A DNA stretch of 61,214 nt from an uncultured Pirellulaceae bacterium. Its GTDB lineage: Bacteria; Planctomycetota; Planctomycetia; Pirellulales; Pirellulaceae. The notes below the pieces were generated by a model. It was not told the origin of the DNA, made no database searches, and saw nothing but the letters and a program-made list of their open reading frames with translations. Shown here piece by piece: positions 1 to 9,204 of the stretch. The stretch spans positions 1 to 61,214 of the forward strand of contig CALKNI010000023.1 in the NCBI GenBank assembly GCA_938091115.1, given 5' to 3'. Each line of letters begins with the position of its first letter. The first letter of the stretch is position 1. Both the position numbers and the translations under genes were made by a program.

Positions 1-40
1 ACAGAGTTTTGCGATAGCAGCCGCACAAAACTGGAGCGAA

Positions 41-964
41 ATGAGTTTGCGTGTTTATTTTTTAATTCTGCCGCTTGTGGTTTGCATGAGCGGTTGCTGT
101 AAGTGGGAGAATCCCGAGATTCCTGCGCGGTCGATTTTCCCAAAATCCAGAATCGCTCCTGATGCGGTTGGCTTGGAAGTAGCACTGGCCCAGTTAGATA
201 CCCAGCAAAAAGATGATTTCGAGTTATTTTGGAATCAACTAGACCAACAGGCTTTGCCGTTAGGGTTGCGAAAACGATTGGACCAGAACGGGCTACGCGC
301 GGCGGTAATGGCTTCTGCTGCGCCGGCGATACTCCATCAGTTGGTTGATCCTCCTCCAATTCTGCCCGACAACTTAAATAGTTTGGAAAAACAGCTTTAT
401 TTTAAAGGTCTGTTAAGAAAAAAGCAGCGGATGATCACTCATGACCGAATTTCAAATCGGGAAGGTGAGTTGTACTCGGTTCCAGTTTCTGACATTCACC
501 CACAATTCAGTTGGAGCATTCGCAATGGTGACTTAGAGACTCCGGGAGCGGGGGCGGCCGTTCGAGGTGGAGTTAACATTACAACCTTTCCTCAGGGTGA
601 CGGGACGGTCAAACTGTTAATTGAATTTGAAATTCATCATGGAAAATCTCGTCCGCAAATCGCAGAACGTTCTTTTTTTAAAGAAAATCGTCAAGCAATT
701 CATCGAATAGAAGAATTGAAATTTGAAACTATTCTGATGGCGGGAGAGTCGCTCGTTCTGGCTCCTACAGCAGATGTTGCGGACTTGGGAAAGCTGTTTT
801 TTGGAGCAGCGCGATCGGAAGATAATCAGCCTGACTCCCCCCCCAGTGATTCGCCGACTACCTCACATCGATTGCTTTTGGTGCGAATTGTTCAAACGCA
901 AATGGATGACTTGTTCAATGATTCTCGCTTTGTGGAGAAGCTAACGACGGCCTTTGCGGAGTGA
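41..964 (+). CDS. Putative lipoprotein, no recognised domain
   Basis: This 307-residue protein has a short lipoprotein signal: a hydrophobic stretch at residues 5-15, then Met-Ser-Gly-Cys, with Cys19 as the likely lipidated residue and a second Cys beside it. It should therefore be exported and anchored by Lgt/Lsp; lgt itself lies at about 27 kb. The rest is soluble, with no motif I can name. A proline/serine-rich patch near residues 265-275 precedes a short beta-rich C-terminus. The ATG is preceded by GGAG about 5 nt upstream. The gene begins 40 bases into the window, so its operon context on the left is unknown. It is followed by about 500 bases without a convincing gene. Function unknown; the lipoprotein call is fairly sure. 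Confidence 0.75.
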   Translation: MSLRVYFLILPLVVCMSGCCKWENPEIPARSIFPKSRIAPDAVGLEVALAQLDTQQKDDFELFWNQLDQQALPLGLRKRLDQNGLRAAVMASAAPAILHQLVDPPPILPDNLNSLEKQLYFKGLLRKKQRMITHDRISNREGELYSVPVSDIHPQFSWSIRNGDLETPGAGAAVRGGVNITTFPQGDGTVKLLIEFEIHHGKSRPQIAERSFFKENRQAIHRIEELKFETILMAGESLVLAPTADVADLGKLFFGAARSEDNQPDSPPSDSPTTSHRLLLVRIVQTQMDDLFNDSRFVEKLTTAFAE

Positions 965-1459
965 TTGATTTCAGTTTGCGGGTTTCTGCCAGGCTGCGGT
1001 AGAGACGCTAGTCTCGGGCTTGGCAACTAATTCGTTTTGATTTGGCCAAGAATCTTTCTGTGCGCGATTTTACCTAGGCTTAGCTTAAGGATTTTAAAGA
1101 TTATTCCTGGGTCATAAGGCAGCGGATGTGGAGCGATTCTGGGAGCCGTAATTGAGGTTTAAGGTGGTGTTTTTTTGCTTAGGAATTCTATCGCACCTTT
1201 AATCGGTCTTGATGTTTTTAATTCTCCGCTTGGAAGTCTTGCAATGTTTCAGTGGCCGTTTTACGCAGGTCATACATTCCGAACAACCTAGTGAAAAGTC
1301 TTGGTTAGAACGTAGGCAGCCATTGAGTTTGATCCAATTGAGCCCGATAATGCGAGAGTTAAAAGAAAACGAGTTGGCTTCTCACCATTCCATGGGCGTC
1401 ATGTTTTGGCTTCACAGGGCGAAGTTAACGTTTCAACAAGAAAAAGCGGAGAACAATTC
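965..1459. other. Gene-free interval upstream of aldolase
   Basis: About 495 bases hold no supported gene. A short hairpin (GAGAC, 4-nt loop, GTCTC at 1002-1015) lies just after the lipoprotein stop, and a CTTGGC...GCCAAG pair surrounds the next 30 bases, but neither has a T-run. An 89-codon frame at 1209-1478 overlaps the aldolase start and looks like chance. The stretch should contain the aldolase promoter; I cannot place one securely. Confidence 0.4.
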
Positions 1460-2476
1460 ATGCCATTGGTACCACTAAGAGTCATCCTTGATCATGCAGC
1501 GGAGAACGATTACGGCGTTGCCGCGTTTAACGTCAACAACATGGAGCAGATCCAGGCGATCATGGAAGCTGCGAATGAAACAGATTCGCCCGTGATCGTT
1601 CAGGCATCACGGGGAGCAAGATCTTACTCACAAGATAACTATTTGCGTCACCTAATGCTTGCTGCAGCCGAGCTTTATCCTCACATTCCAATTGTAATGC
1701 ACCAGGATCATGGCAATAGCGTAGAGACTTGCATGAGCGCCATCGAGAACGGTTTTACATCGGTCATGATGGATGGATCGCTCGAGGAAGATGGAAAGAC
1801 TCCTGCGGATTACGATTACAACGTCCGAGTGACGGCAGAAGTGGTCAAGCAGGCCCACGCCAAAGGCGTTTCAGTAGAAGGTGAGTTAGGTTGCCTCGGA
1901 TCTCTTGAGTCAGGAGAAGGAGAGCAGGAAGACGGACACGGCGCTGTGGGAACGCTGACCAAAGAGCAGCTGTTGACCGATCCCGAAGAAGCCGAACGAT
2001 TCGTTGCGGAGACCGGGTGTGACGCACTGGCCGTTGCGATTGGAACGAGCCACGGTGCTTATAAGTTTACCCGCAAGCCAGATGGCGAAGTGTTGGCAAT
2101 GGACCGCATTGTCGAAATTCACAAACGTTTACCGAATTGTCACCTCGTCATGCACGGTAGCAGCAGTGTGCCGCAAGAGTTGCAAGATATTATCAATGAG
2201 TTTGGTGGAAATATCCGTCAGACTTGGGGAGTTCCCGTCGAAGAAATTCAGCGTGGAATTAAACACGGTGTTCGAAAGATTAATGTCGACACCGACAATC
2301 GGCTGGCGATTACCGGTGCAATTCGTAAAGTCTTGCAGCAAACCCCTGAAAAATTCGATCCTCGGGATTACTTAAAGCCGGCACGTGCGGCTATGAAAGA
2401 CGTATGCGTTGCTCGAATGACCGAATTTGGACAGGCTGGAAATGCGTCTAAACTTCGAGAAACCTCAAAAGCATAG
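1460..2476 (+). CDS. fba: Fructose-1,6-bisphosphate aldolase, class II (Calvin-type subgroup)
   Basis: Class II (zinc-dependent) fructose-bisphosphate aldolase cleaves or forms fructose-1,6-bisphosphate in glycolysis and gluconeogenesis in the cytoplasm. Visible signatures are the HQDHGNS block (His81, Asp83, His84), matching the catalytic Asp and first zinc His. A second block is [19 protein letters not shown], which the Calvin-type subgroup carries. The phosphate-binding HGSSSVP and KINVDTDNR segments follow. The 338-residue length fits the subgroup. I chose ATG 1460 because the product then begins MPLVPLR and GGAG sits 9 nt upstream; the frame stays open upstream to 1406 but adds nothing conserved. 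An intrinsic terminator follows the stop, so the gene is probably monocistronic. Confidence 0.95.
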   Translation: MPLVPLRVILDHAAENDYGVAAFNVNNMEQIQAIMEAANETDSPVIVQASRGARSYSQDNYLRHLMLAAAELYPHIPIVMHQDHGNSVETCMSAIENGFTSVMMDGSLEEDGKTPADYDYNVRVTAEVVKQAHAKGVSVEGELGCLGSLESGEGEQEDGHGAVGTLTKEQLLTDPEEAERFVAETGCDALAVAIGTSHGAYKFTRKPDGEVLAMDRIVEIHKRLPNCHLVMHGSSSVPQELQDIINEFGGNIRQTWGVPVEEIQRGIKHGVRKINVDTDNRLAITGAIRKVLQQTPEKFDPRDYLKPARAAMKDVCVARMTEFGQAGNASKLRETSKA

Positions 2477-2518
2477 CCATTGGCGTTTGCTTTAATCTCT
2501 GATAGTTGATATTTACTG

Positions 2519-2550
2519 GAGTCGTGTCGTGTTGGCACGACTCTTTTTTT
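2519..2550 (+). terminator. Intrinsic terminator of fba
   Basis: A perfect 8-bp stem, GAGTCGTG (2519-2526) with CACGACTC (2536-2543), has a 9-nt loop and is followed directly by seven T residues. It ends transcription of the aldolase. It also argues against a dgt start at GTG 2529, which would lie inside this hairpin. Confidence 0.85.
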
Positions 2551-2591
2551 GTGCAGCTCCCTTTAAATTTTACAGAGCTTGGGAATTAACA

Positions 2592-3728
2592 ATGAATATG
2601 ACTGATTCGGAAGGCGGAGGCGAATCGCCTGCGTGGTTTGATGAACGCGAGAGGCTTTTGTTGGCTCCCTACGCGATGTTTAGTTCAAATTCCCGGGGGC
2701 GAGTTCATCAGGAGCCAGGTCATGCCTATCGTGGGCCTTTCCAGCGTGACCGTGACCGAATTTTGCATAGCTCCGCGTACCGCCGTTTAAGCGGAAAAAT
2801 GCAAGTCTTTACCGGGGAGATGGGGGATTATCATCGTACGCGACTGACACACACACACGAGGTTGCGACCATTGCTCGAACACTCGGTCGAGTTTTGAGA
2901 TTGAATGAAGATTTGATCGAAGCGCTGGCGCTGATGCATGACATTGGCCACCCGCCCTATGGACATGCCGGTGAGGATGCATTGGACGAGTGTGTGGCCG
3001 ATGCCGGCGGTTTTTCACATAACCAATTTGGGCTAACGATCGTGCAGGAAATCGAAATTCGATTTCATGATTTTCCTGGCCTAAATTTGACTTATGAATC
3101 CTTGATGGGGCAGACCAGCCGGGTGGATAAAGCGTTGAAGGGGCAAAAACCGCTGTTAGAGGTGCAACTTGTTGATGCGGCCGATAGTACAACTTATGAC
3201 GCACATGATGCGGACGATGCGATTAAGTTGGGCTTAGTTTCCATTGAAGATATGAAACACCTGGAATTGGTAGAGGAGTGCCTGCATTTTGTAAAACGTA
3301 ATTACGCTTCTTTGAATCCGGAATTATTGCGTAAGGCACTGGTGCATCGATTAATTGAAAAGCAGGTCACGTGTTTGTTAAGTCATTGCCAAAGAGAGCT
3401 CCGGAGATACGATTTCCAAAGTGTTGAAGAGGCGCGGTCGAGCGAATTTGTGATTGGCCTGCCCGCGGACATTGCTCAGCAGAAACAGCAGCTGGAGGCT
3501 TACCTATATGAAAATGTTTATCGTCACCCGAGTCTGATCAAGATCCGTGAGCAGGCTCAAGCGAGGGTTAAAAAGATGTATGTTACTTACTGCGAGAATC
3601 CCAGCTTGTTCCCCCCAAAGTACCAACCTCGAGCTGAAGATGTGGGGGTAAGGCGAATGGCAGTCGAATATATTGCCGGAATGACAGACCACTTTTTTGA
3701 GCAAACATATAAAAACACCCATTCCTAG
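2592..3728 (+). CDS. dgt: Deoxyguanosinetriphosphate triphosphohydrolase-like protein (HD domain)
   Basis: This is a dGTPase-family HD phosphohydrolase, expected to hydrolyse dNTPs to deoxynucleoside and triphosphate. The HD metal site is clear: RLTHTHEVA (His87), MHDIGHPPYGH (His116, Asp117, then His120 and His125), and the later DAADSTTYDAHDADDA segment supplies the last Asp. The N-terminal SSAYRRLSGKMQVF and DYHRTRLTH blocks are typical of dGTPases. The 378-residue size fits the shorter dGTPase-like branch. ATG 2592 is preferred over GTG 2529, which sits inside the aldolase terminator. With the nrd genes elsewhere in this window it would act on the opposite side of dNTP balance, but the two loci are not linked. 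Confidence 0.9.
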   Translation: MNMTDSEGGGESPAWFDERERLLLAPYAMFSSNSRGRVHQEPGHAYRGPFQRDRDRILHSSAYRRLSGKMQVFTGEMGDYHRTRLTHTHEVATIARTLGRVLRLNEDLIEALALMHDIGHPPYGHAGEDALDECVADAGGFSHNQFGLTIVQEIEIRFHDFPGLNLTYESLMGQTSRVDKALKGQKPLLEVQLVDAADSTTYDAHDADDAIKLGLVSIEDMKHLELVEECLHFVKRNYASLNPELLRKALVHRLIEKQVTCLLSHCQRELRRYDFQSVEEARSSEFVIGLPADIAQQKQQLEAYLYENVYRHPSLIKIREQAQARVKKMYVTYCENPSLFPPKYQPRAEDVGVRRMAVEYIAGMTDHFFEQTYKNTHS

Positions 3729-3991
3729 GAAATTTTCTGCTGTTTGCTGCGATGGAATCCTTCTGCAGACTACCTTTTCGCTTCAAGGACACCTAAAATA
3801 CGTTCACCTAGGGATTAGGATAATTGGCATACAAGGCGAATGAAGGTTTTTATTTGGTTTTTGGAGTGGATTCACTTCGAACACCCGTTCTTTTACCTAA
3901 ATTTTTCCGAGGCTTTATCGAATTATTTTATTAGTCGCGTTGCAATCTTTATTTCTTCATCGCGACTATCAATAAGAAGGATTAGTGGATC

Positions 3992-5059
3992 ATGGCACTT
4001 TGGATATTACGCGGCCTATTCCTGTTGATCGCAATTGGAATGGGCCTTTCGTTGACTGTTGGACATGACATTGGCAGTACTGGAGGTGAGTCGAATGGCG
4101 AATTGGCGAGATGGGCGGTCTTCGTCATCTTTATTCTCAGTTCGGTTGGAATCGTGGTGCTCGATGTTTGCGTAAGAAACAAGCGAATCGATATGATTTC
4201 GAGTGTTTATTTTGGCTTGGTCGTTGGTTTGTTTTTGACTTACGTGGTTGACCTAGCGTTAAAGCCGTTGTTTGGATTGGGTTTTGATACCAAGATTTTT
4301 GGAACGACGCTTGAACGCGACTTGCTTCATTTGATCATCGTATCCTTTGCTGGTATTTCGCTGTGTTATTCCTGTATTAGTCTGTTGTGGCAGACACGCG
4401 ATGACTTCCGGTTTGTGATTCCCTACGTTGAATTTAGTAAAGACGTAAAAGGTTCCAAGCCCTATGTTTTAGACACTAGTGTTGTTATCGATGGGCGGAT
4501 CGCAGATGTGATTGATACCGGCGTTGTCGACAACCAGCTCATTATGCCCCGTTTTGTGCTTGCGGAGCTTCAAGGGATTGCTGACAGCAGTGACAAAATG
4601 CGACGCTCTCGCGGCCGCCGCGGCCTCGATGTGTTGGATCGTTTGCGCAACAGCCAAAACATTGATTTTAAGATCTATGATCGCGAGTTGCCTGAAATGC
4701 AGGGGCAACCTGTCGATATGAAGCTTTTATTGCTTGCTCGCCATCTTGAAGGGAAAGTAGTCACCGGTGACTATAATTTGAATAAGGTTGCGAAGCTGCA
4801 AAATGTTCCGGTCATCAATTTGAACGAAATTGCAAATTCCCTCAAACCCGTTTTCTTGCCTGGTGAAGAAATTAATATTCGTGTCGTCAAAGCTGGCGAA
4901 GGAATGGGGCAGGGTATCGGTTATCTTGACGACGGAACGATGATCGTCATCGAAGAGGGAAAGGATCACATTGGTGAAGAAGTAAACATCACCGTTACCA
5001 GCATGCTCCAGACGAGTGCTGGCCGGATGGTATTCGGGAAATTCGAATCGAATAGTTAG
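3992..5059 (+). CDS. Membrane PIN-TRAM domain protein (YacL-like)
   Basis: The 355-residue protein begins with about four membrane segments in residues 1-135. A PIN nuclease domain follows at residues 155-270, starting YVLDTSVVIDGRI with the first acidic residue, then PRFVLAELQGIAD and VTGDYNLNKVA. A C-terminal TRAM domain (residues 285-350) includes GQGIGYLDDGTMIVIEEG. This architecture matches the Bacillus YacL family, membrane-bound PIN proteins thought to be RNases. AAGGA lies upstream of the ATG. The acidic pattern is intact, so it is probably an active metal-dependent ribonuclease. The target is unknown. Confidence 0.9.
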   Translation: MALWILRGLFLLIAIGMGLSLTVGHDIGSTGGESNGELARWAVFVIFILSSVGIVVLDVCVRNKRIDMISSVYFGLVVGLFLTYVVDLALKPLFGLGFDTKIFGTTLERDLLHLIIVSFAGISLCYSCISLLWQTRDDFRFVIPYVEFSKDVKGSKPYVLDTSVVIDGRIADVIDTGVVDNQLIMPRFVLAELQGIADSSDKMRRSRGRRGLDVLDRLRNSQNIDFKIYDRELPEMQGQPVDMKLLLLARHLEGKVVTGDYNLNKVAKLQNVPVINLNEIANSLKPVFLPGEEINIRVVKAGEGMGQGIGYLDDGTMIVIEEGKDHIGEEVNITVTSMLQTSAGRMVFGKFESNS

Positions 5060-5157
5060 TCTAGGATTTCCGCAATCTGCTCGTTGGTTTTCACAACGCC
5101 AGTCATAAAGATTTTGGAAGTACCAAACGGCTCGTATGGTTCGGCTTTCCTAAACGA

Positions 5158-5271
5158 TTAGCTGATCAACGTGCAGGCGAAAAGACCTAGCATCAATGAA
5201 AAGAACATCAGCGTGTAACGTTGGACTAGGGTGCGATCAAGCGAATTAAAGCGTGCTGCGACAGTTCTCAT
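5158..5271 (-). CDS. Candidate 37-residue single-span membrane protein
   Basis: A small minus-strand frame starts at ATG 5271 and ends at TAA 5158. The product begins MRTVAARFNSLDRTLVQRY and continues into a hydrophobic segment (LMFFSLMLGLFACTLIS) that runs to the C-terminus. The basic N-terminus followed by a hydrophobic tail suggests a small membrane protein with its N-terminus inside. The start is preceded by AAAGGGGAATAAA, one of the better ribosome-binding sites in the window. No family is recognised. It lies convergent to the PIN-TRAM gene, and nothing else is coded in the next 740 bases. Its reality rests on the ribosome-binding site and the amphipathic layout only. Confidence 0.45.
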   Translation of the reverse strand: MRTVAARFNSLDRTLVQRYTLMFFSLMLGLFACTLIS

Positions 5272-6017
5272 TTTATTCCCCTTTGAATTTTGTTTTCAAA
5301 GGGTATCTATACAAACGGCGTGCCAATGTCTTCGATTAGAAGAATTCGATTGTATTAAGCGATTTTCGAGCTGAATAGCCGTAATCGCTTCTGTCAGGGT
5401 GATTTAAGAAAGTTTAAGAATGAGACAAGTGTCGTCGGGTTGACGTCACTCGTGAATTGCGGCATTGCGTGAGATTATCCCTTCGAATGCAGAAACCAGC
5501 GCGTTAAGGTTGGTTTTCAGAGCCAATGGCACCGCGGCTTTCCTAACATGCAAAAAGCTGAAAGTTTCGGTGACCGTTGCCAGGCAATATTTTCAAAAGT
5601 TATTCCAGTTCCTCGGTTCTGATATTTAACTTATTTCTCACTTCGCAAGAGTTGGGTGATATGTTTATGCGAGTTCAAGATTTACGTTCGTAATTAGCTT
5701 TCAAAACAAGTCTTTGTTAGCGAGCGACTGGTCGCGAATTCGATCGTCCGAGTCCCATGGTGGAGCTTTCAATTGGGATTTTGGGTTTTAGTTTAAAGAA
5801 GCGTTCTATAGAAATTCAGTCAGCGACGTCTAACCTCTACTTTGCTGGCTGACAATGGAGCTAGACAACGTTTCTAGATGAGGACACCCGCTCAGTTGCA
5901 CCACTGGCGGGTTGTTCTTGTTATTTTTGCTGTGTGAAACAATTTCATTTAGTAAGAACCTTCTTTTTGAGAATTCCCTGTCACTGCCAAATGACTACGA
6001 AGCCGTTGATTTCTTTC
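5272..6017. other. Long intergenic region with an orphan terminator
   Basis: About 745 bases lie between the candidate small gene and the ABM-fold gene. I find no supported gene. A plus-strand intrinsic-terminator-like hairpin at 5886-5928 has no coding gene upstream on that strand, so an untranslated transcript is possible. A GTCAGC...GCTGGCTGAC pairing (about 5818-5853) lies just before it. I could not match the region to RNase P RNA, tmRNA, SRP RNA or a known riboswitch. Confidence 0.35.
5886..5928 (+). terminator. Orphan intrinsic terminator
   Basis: ACCCGC (5886-5891) pairs with GCGGGT (5907-5912). CAGT (5893-5896) pairs with ACTG (5903-5906) after a single bulged T, closing a 6-nt loop. 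A T-rich tail (5913-5928) follows. It reads as a plus-strand terminator. The nearest plus-strand coding gene ends more than 800 bases upstream. Confidence 0.5.
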
Positions 6018-6350
6018 TCAGTCGGTTCCAGAGTCATTGGAAGGATCAAGTGTTTCGTAGTGTACGCAGACCTCGTCCCAGCGGCTTAGGACTGCTTGGG
6101 CGGCTGCGGGAACGTAGCATTGTTCATACGGTTCGCCAGCAAAATCAACAACGTTTTGTAGCGAGTCGAAGGTCATGATGGTCATGAACTCTACCTCTGT
6201 CTTCAGATTTCTTGAATGTAGTTCGAGGCTCCGATACCCGGTTATTTCCTTTGCTTCGATTTCGGGGCGAATCTTTTGGTCTAATAAAGTCTGATAGGTT
6301 GCAGCGTTTTCCGGCGTTGTCCAGCCTCGCCATATACGTTTCACAGCCAT
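6018..6350 (-). CDS. ABM-fold (antibiotic biosynthesis monooxygenase-like) protein
   Basis: The 110-residue product has the layout of a small ferredoxin-like dimeric alpha-beta barrel: a beta strand with VKRIWRGWT, a helix with AATYQTLLDQKIRPEI, GYRSLELHSR, EFMTIMTFDSLQNVVDFAG, and a final VLSRWDEVCVHYET. This resembles the ABM superfamily, which includes cofactor-free monooxygenases, haem-degrading enzymes and many proteins of unknown activity. No haem or catalytic residue can be assigned, so the activity stays open. GGGAAA lies upstream of the ATG. It stands alone between two long gene-free stretches. Confidence 0.7.
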   Translation of the reverse strand: MAVKRIWRGWTTPENAATYQTLLDQKIRPEIEAKEITGYRSLELHSRNLKTEVEFMTIMTFDSLQNVVDFAGEPYEQCYVPAAAQAVLSRWDEVCVHYETLDPSNDSGTD

Positions 6351-6839
6351 AGAGTTTCCCTTTTTGCAGCTTACGGATTCGTGAAATATGAATTGCCTGA
6401 GTGTTCTTTAACTAAATCATTTCAACACTACATTTATTGTCCTTCGTTGGCAAAATCTGATAACAAAAAGATTATTAAAACATTGATGATAAAATTACCA
6501 GTGGAGTGCAACTAGAGCAGGAAAGTTTTTGAAAACGCTAAACGTGTTTCTTTTATCGTTTACCGCTTTTGACATAGGTGGACACACATCATTAAGGTGC
6601 AACTGATAAGAAAGAACAAAGTATTAAGCTCAAATTGTATATGAGTGGGCTGCTGATTTTACAATAAGTTTTTTTCAATTGAATTTTGCAAAACACTTGA
6701 GAAATAATAATCGTGCCGACCTTCTTCGAGCCACAGTCTAAAAGTTCGCCTTGGTTGGCGTAAGCTGTTTAGACTATACTGCGTTAATGAAGGCCGTTAT
6801 TAGTTTGACTCAATCCAAGCATTTGCAACAAAATTTCCA
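6351..6839. other. AT-rich intergenic region
   Basis: Nearly 490 bases hold no supported gene. The part from about 6400 to 6720 is clearly richer in A and T than the surrounding genes. It should hold the promoters of the two flanking divergent genes. A candidate plus-strand promoter is listed at 6751-6780. No repeat, tRNA or insertion-sequence end is visible. Confidence 0.4.
6751..6780 (+). promoter_or_regulatory. Candidate sigma-70-type promoter for the serine hydrolase
   Basis: TTGGTT (6751-6756) and TATACT (6775-6780) are separated by 18 bases and lie about 60 bases upstream of the hydrolase ATG. The match is moderate and rests on consensus only. Confidence 0.3.
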
Positions 6840-8168
6840 ATGATAATCCTCCGTTTTTCTCCGCGTTTTTTATTCCAACTCTGCGCTCGTATTCTGTTTG
6901 TTGTGGCCGTTTGGGTTTCTGGATTTTGTAGCCAGACTATCGGTCAGGCCTTGCCTTTGGTCGATCAGGCGAAAGGTGTCAAGTCAACTGATCGTTTTGA
7001 TGTTCAGCGTTTAGGCGCAATCAATGCTTTTATGGAAAAGGCGGTTGAAGATGGGGTCATAGTTGGGTCGAGCGCGTTAATTTTGCAGGACGGCAAAGAA
7101 GCGTTTTTCAATACATGGGGCTATCATGATCGTGCAAATAAAACGCCGATGAGCCGCGATGCCATCTTTCGAATCTACTCCATGACCAAGCCAATAACGA
7201 GTATTGCTGCAATGCAATTGGTAGAGCAGGGTAAGATGAAACTAGATGATGCGGTTTTGAAGTATCTGCCAGAGTTTGAAAATTTACAAGTTTTCGTAAT
7301 GGACAAGCCAGACCGGGCGGCCGACAAAGAACCAAAATTGATGACCGTAAGAGACCTGCTGCGGCACACATCTGGTTTGAGTTATGGGTTTTTTGATGTT
7401 ACGCATCCGGTTGATCAAAAGTATCTGACGGCGGGGGTGTTGAACACCGATAAAACCTTGGCTGAGACAGTGCAGAAATTAGGCAGGCTCCCGTTGAAAT
7501 ACACGCCAGGAACCTTTTTCGAATATAGCGTGTCTACCGATGTGCTGGCGCGTCTTGTCGAAGTGGTTTCAGGAGAACCGTTTGATGAGTATCTGCAAGA
7601 AAATATTCTTACCCCACTTCATATGAGTGATACGCATTTTATTGTGCCCGAGGAAAAAAGAAGCCGTTTGGTAACCATGTATTCTGATGATGGAGCTGGC
7701 GGTCTAGTACCAGCAGAACCGGCCCAATCCAGCAAATTCATTGATAATAAAAACAGGTTTTTCTCTGGTGGCGGCGGGCTGTGTTCGACAATTGACGATT
7801 ACTTGAGCTTTATGAAAATGTTGATGAACAATGGTGAAACAAATGCGGGCCGTAGCATCATTAAGCCAGCGACTTTGAGAGAGATGTTCTCTGATCAGTT
7901 GGAGGGAATTGAGAAGCCGCCGACTGGAGGACGCCATGCGGGAACTCCTTGGGGGGTCGAGAATTTTCGGTTTGGCTTGGGGTTTTCAATTAACGAGCCA
8001 AAGTATGGCACAGATTATGAATGGTCGGGAATCGCCGGAACACGGTTTTGGGTTAATCCTGAATCGGGTACAGCTATGATTTACATGGTTCAGGTCTTTC
8101 CACTGATTGACCATGATCTATCGGGTGATTTTAGGCGGCTCGTTTATGAAGCATTAAAGGAAGAATAA
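6840..8168 (+). CDS. Secreted serine hydrolase, beta-lactamase class C/esterase family
   Basis: The 442-residue protein carries an N-terminal signal segment (about residues 10-36) and a class C beta-lactamase/DD-peptidase-type domain (MEROPS S12, COG1680). The nucleophile motif is Ser114-Met-Thr-Lys117. The second motif is Tyr229-Ser-Val, not the Tyr-x-Asn of true beta-lactamases. The third region has YEWSGIAGTRFWVNP, where Trp-Ser-Gly replaces Lys-Thr-Gly. This pattern is typical of esterases of the family rather than drug-hydrolysing enzymes. The substrate is unknown. It is probably periplasmic or secreted and stands alone downstream of an AT-rich promoter region. Confidence 0.88.
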   Translation: MIILRFSPRFLFQLCARILFVVAVWVSGFCSQTIGQALPLVDQAKGVKSTDRFDVQRLGAINAFMEKAVEDGVIVGSSALILQDGKEAFFNTWGYHDRANKTPMSRDAIFRIYSMTKPITSIAAMQLVEQGKMKLDDAVLKYLPEFENLQVFVMDKPDRAADKEPKLMTVRDLLRHTSGLSYGFFDVTHPVDQKYLTAGVLNTDKTLAETVQKLGRLPLKYTPGTFFEYSVSTDVLARLVEVVSGEPFDEYLQENILTPLHMSDTHFIVPEEKRSRLVTMYSDDGAGGLVPAEPAQSSKFIDNKNRFFSGGGGLCSTIDDYLSFMKMLMNNGETNAGRSIIKPATLREMFSDQLEGIEKPPTGGRHAGTPWGVENFRFGLGFSINEPKYGTDYEWSGIAGTRFWVNPESGTAMIYMVQVFPLIDHDLSGDFRRLVYEALKEE

Positions 8169-8328
8169 TTGCGTTGTTGCGGCAGGCCATGAAGATGCAG
8201 AGCGGGCCTGTGTTTTTTTTTCGCATAGGTGATTGCCAATGCATTAAAGGCTTAAGAGGACGAGTTTCGCTTTGGCCGAAAAGGGGCAAGTGGCGACGCA
8301 CACAAATTCCTATAAAAGTGCCTAATGC

Positions 8329-9204
8329 TCAACGACGAGGTTCATTTTTTCCTTCTTGACGCAGTTGCAAGTGGACTCGAGCAACTTGTCCCATGAAATT
8401 GGTTGTACCAAGCGGGTTGAGTTGTGCAGCTTTTTTCATCGATTGGGTGGATGCCTGTTCGTTTTCGAGCATTTCGTAATAGAGTCCGATATAGAGGTGG
8501 GCGTAGTAGCGTTGTAAACGATGCTGCTCGCTATCGAGTTCGACGCTCGGTGAAGTTTGATTGGCTATGGCGAGGACTTGCTCTGGAGTCATCCGTCCGG
8601 CATACATTTCGTATATCTGAGACATGGGCACGCGGCGATCCTCTGAAATAGGAATCAGTTTTCTTCGTCCTGCTTCCACGTTGGAGATTTTTGCTGCACA
8701 GAGAAGATGCCAAACCGCATTTTCAACATCCTGCGTGTTTACCAGTTGGTGCGTTTCAAATTGTTGGACACCTTTCTCGAATTTTTTTGCGTAATAAAGT
8801 GCGAGTCCGCGTTGCCAAAGTCTTGGCTCGAGAGAGGGCTGCAATTCGATAAGTTTGTCGTAGGCGGCAACGCAAGCTTCCATTTGACCTGCCGCAAAGC
8901 TGATGTCCCCCAGCATCATTTGGTAGTTGAGATTGTTGGGCTCTAATTCACAAAGTTCACTACAGTTCTTGAATGCGACTTTATATTTTCCCTCGCGGAA
9001 TGAGCGCATTGCCATCCTTCCAAGCTCAGTTGATTTTTGAGCTTTAAGGAGGCGACCGCCTGCGGTATCTGGATCTTGAGCTGCAACCTGTTGGAAGGCG
9101 GCATCTAAATAAAGGGGGGGGGTAATGGGGAACGGGATCCAGAGGATTGCAATTACGATTGCAAAGATCGTGTTTTTACGACGTGGAATGATGAGTTGCT
9201 GCAT
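8329..9204 (-). CDS. TPR-repeat protein with N-terminal membrane/signal segment
   Basis: The 291-residue protein has a basic start and a hydrophobic segment at residues 12-30, then tetratricopeptide-type helices. Repeat-like blocks include AMRSFREGKYKVAFKNCSELCELEPNN, then YQMMLGDISFAAGQMEACVAAYDKLIELQP, and RLWQRGLALYYAKKFEKGVQQFE. It is probably an envelope-facing protein-interaction scaffold. A GAGGT site precedes the ATG. It faces the hydrolase gene and lies downstream of the feo operon on the same strand, with 280 bases between. No specific role can be assigned. Confidence 0.8.
   Translation of the reverse strand: MQQLIIPRRKNTIFAIVIAILWIPFPITPPLYLDAAFQQVAAQDPDTAGGRLLKAQKSTELGRMAMRSFREGKYKVAFKNCSELCELEPNNLNYQMMLGDISFAAGQMEACVAAYDKLIELQPSLEPRLWQRGLALYYAKKFEKGVQQFETHQLVNTQDVENAVWHLLCAAKISNVEAGRRKLIPISEDRRVPMSQIYEMYAGRMTPEQVLAIANQTSPSVELDSEQHRLQRYYAHLYIGLYYEMLENEQASTQSMKKAAQLNPLGTTNFMGQVARVHLQLRQEGKNEPRR

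Noticed and set aside
1209-1478. 89-codon plus-strand frame upstream of the aldolase
   Set aside because: It overlaps the aldolase start in another frame, has no ribosome-binding site and no protein-like composition.
2529-2591. Longer N-terminus for the dGTPase from GTG 2529
   Set aside because: The GTG lies inside the aldolase terminator hairpin; ATG 2592 gives the normal N-terminus.
5912-6178. 88-codon plus-strand frame
   Set aside because: It begins in the T-rich tail of a terminator and then runs antisense to the ABM gene; its product is low-complexity.
6840-8168. True beta-lactamase (antibiotic resistance) reading of the serine hydrolase
   Set aside because: Tyr-x-Asn and Lys-Thr-Gly are both replaced (Tyr-Ser-Val and Trp-Ser-Gly), which fits esterases of the family.
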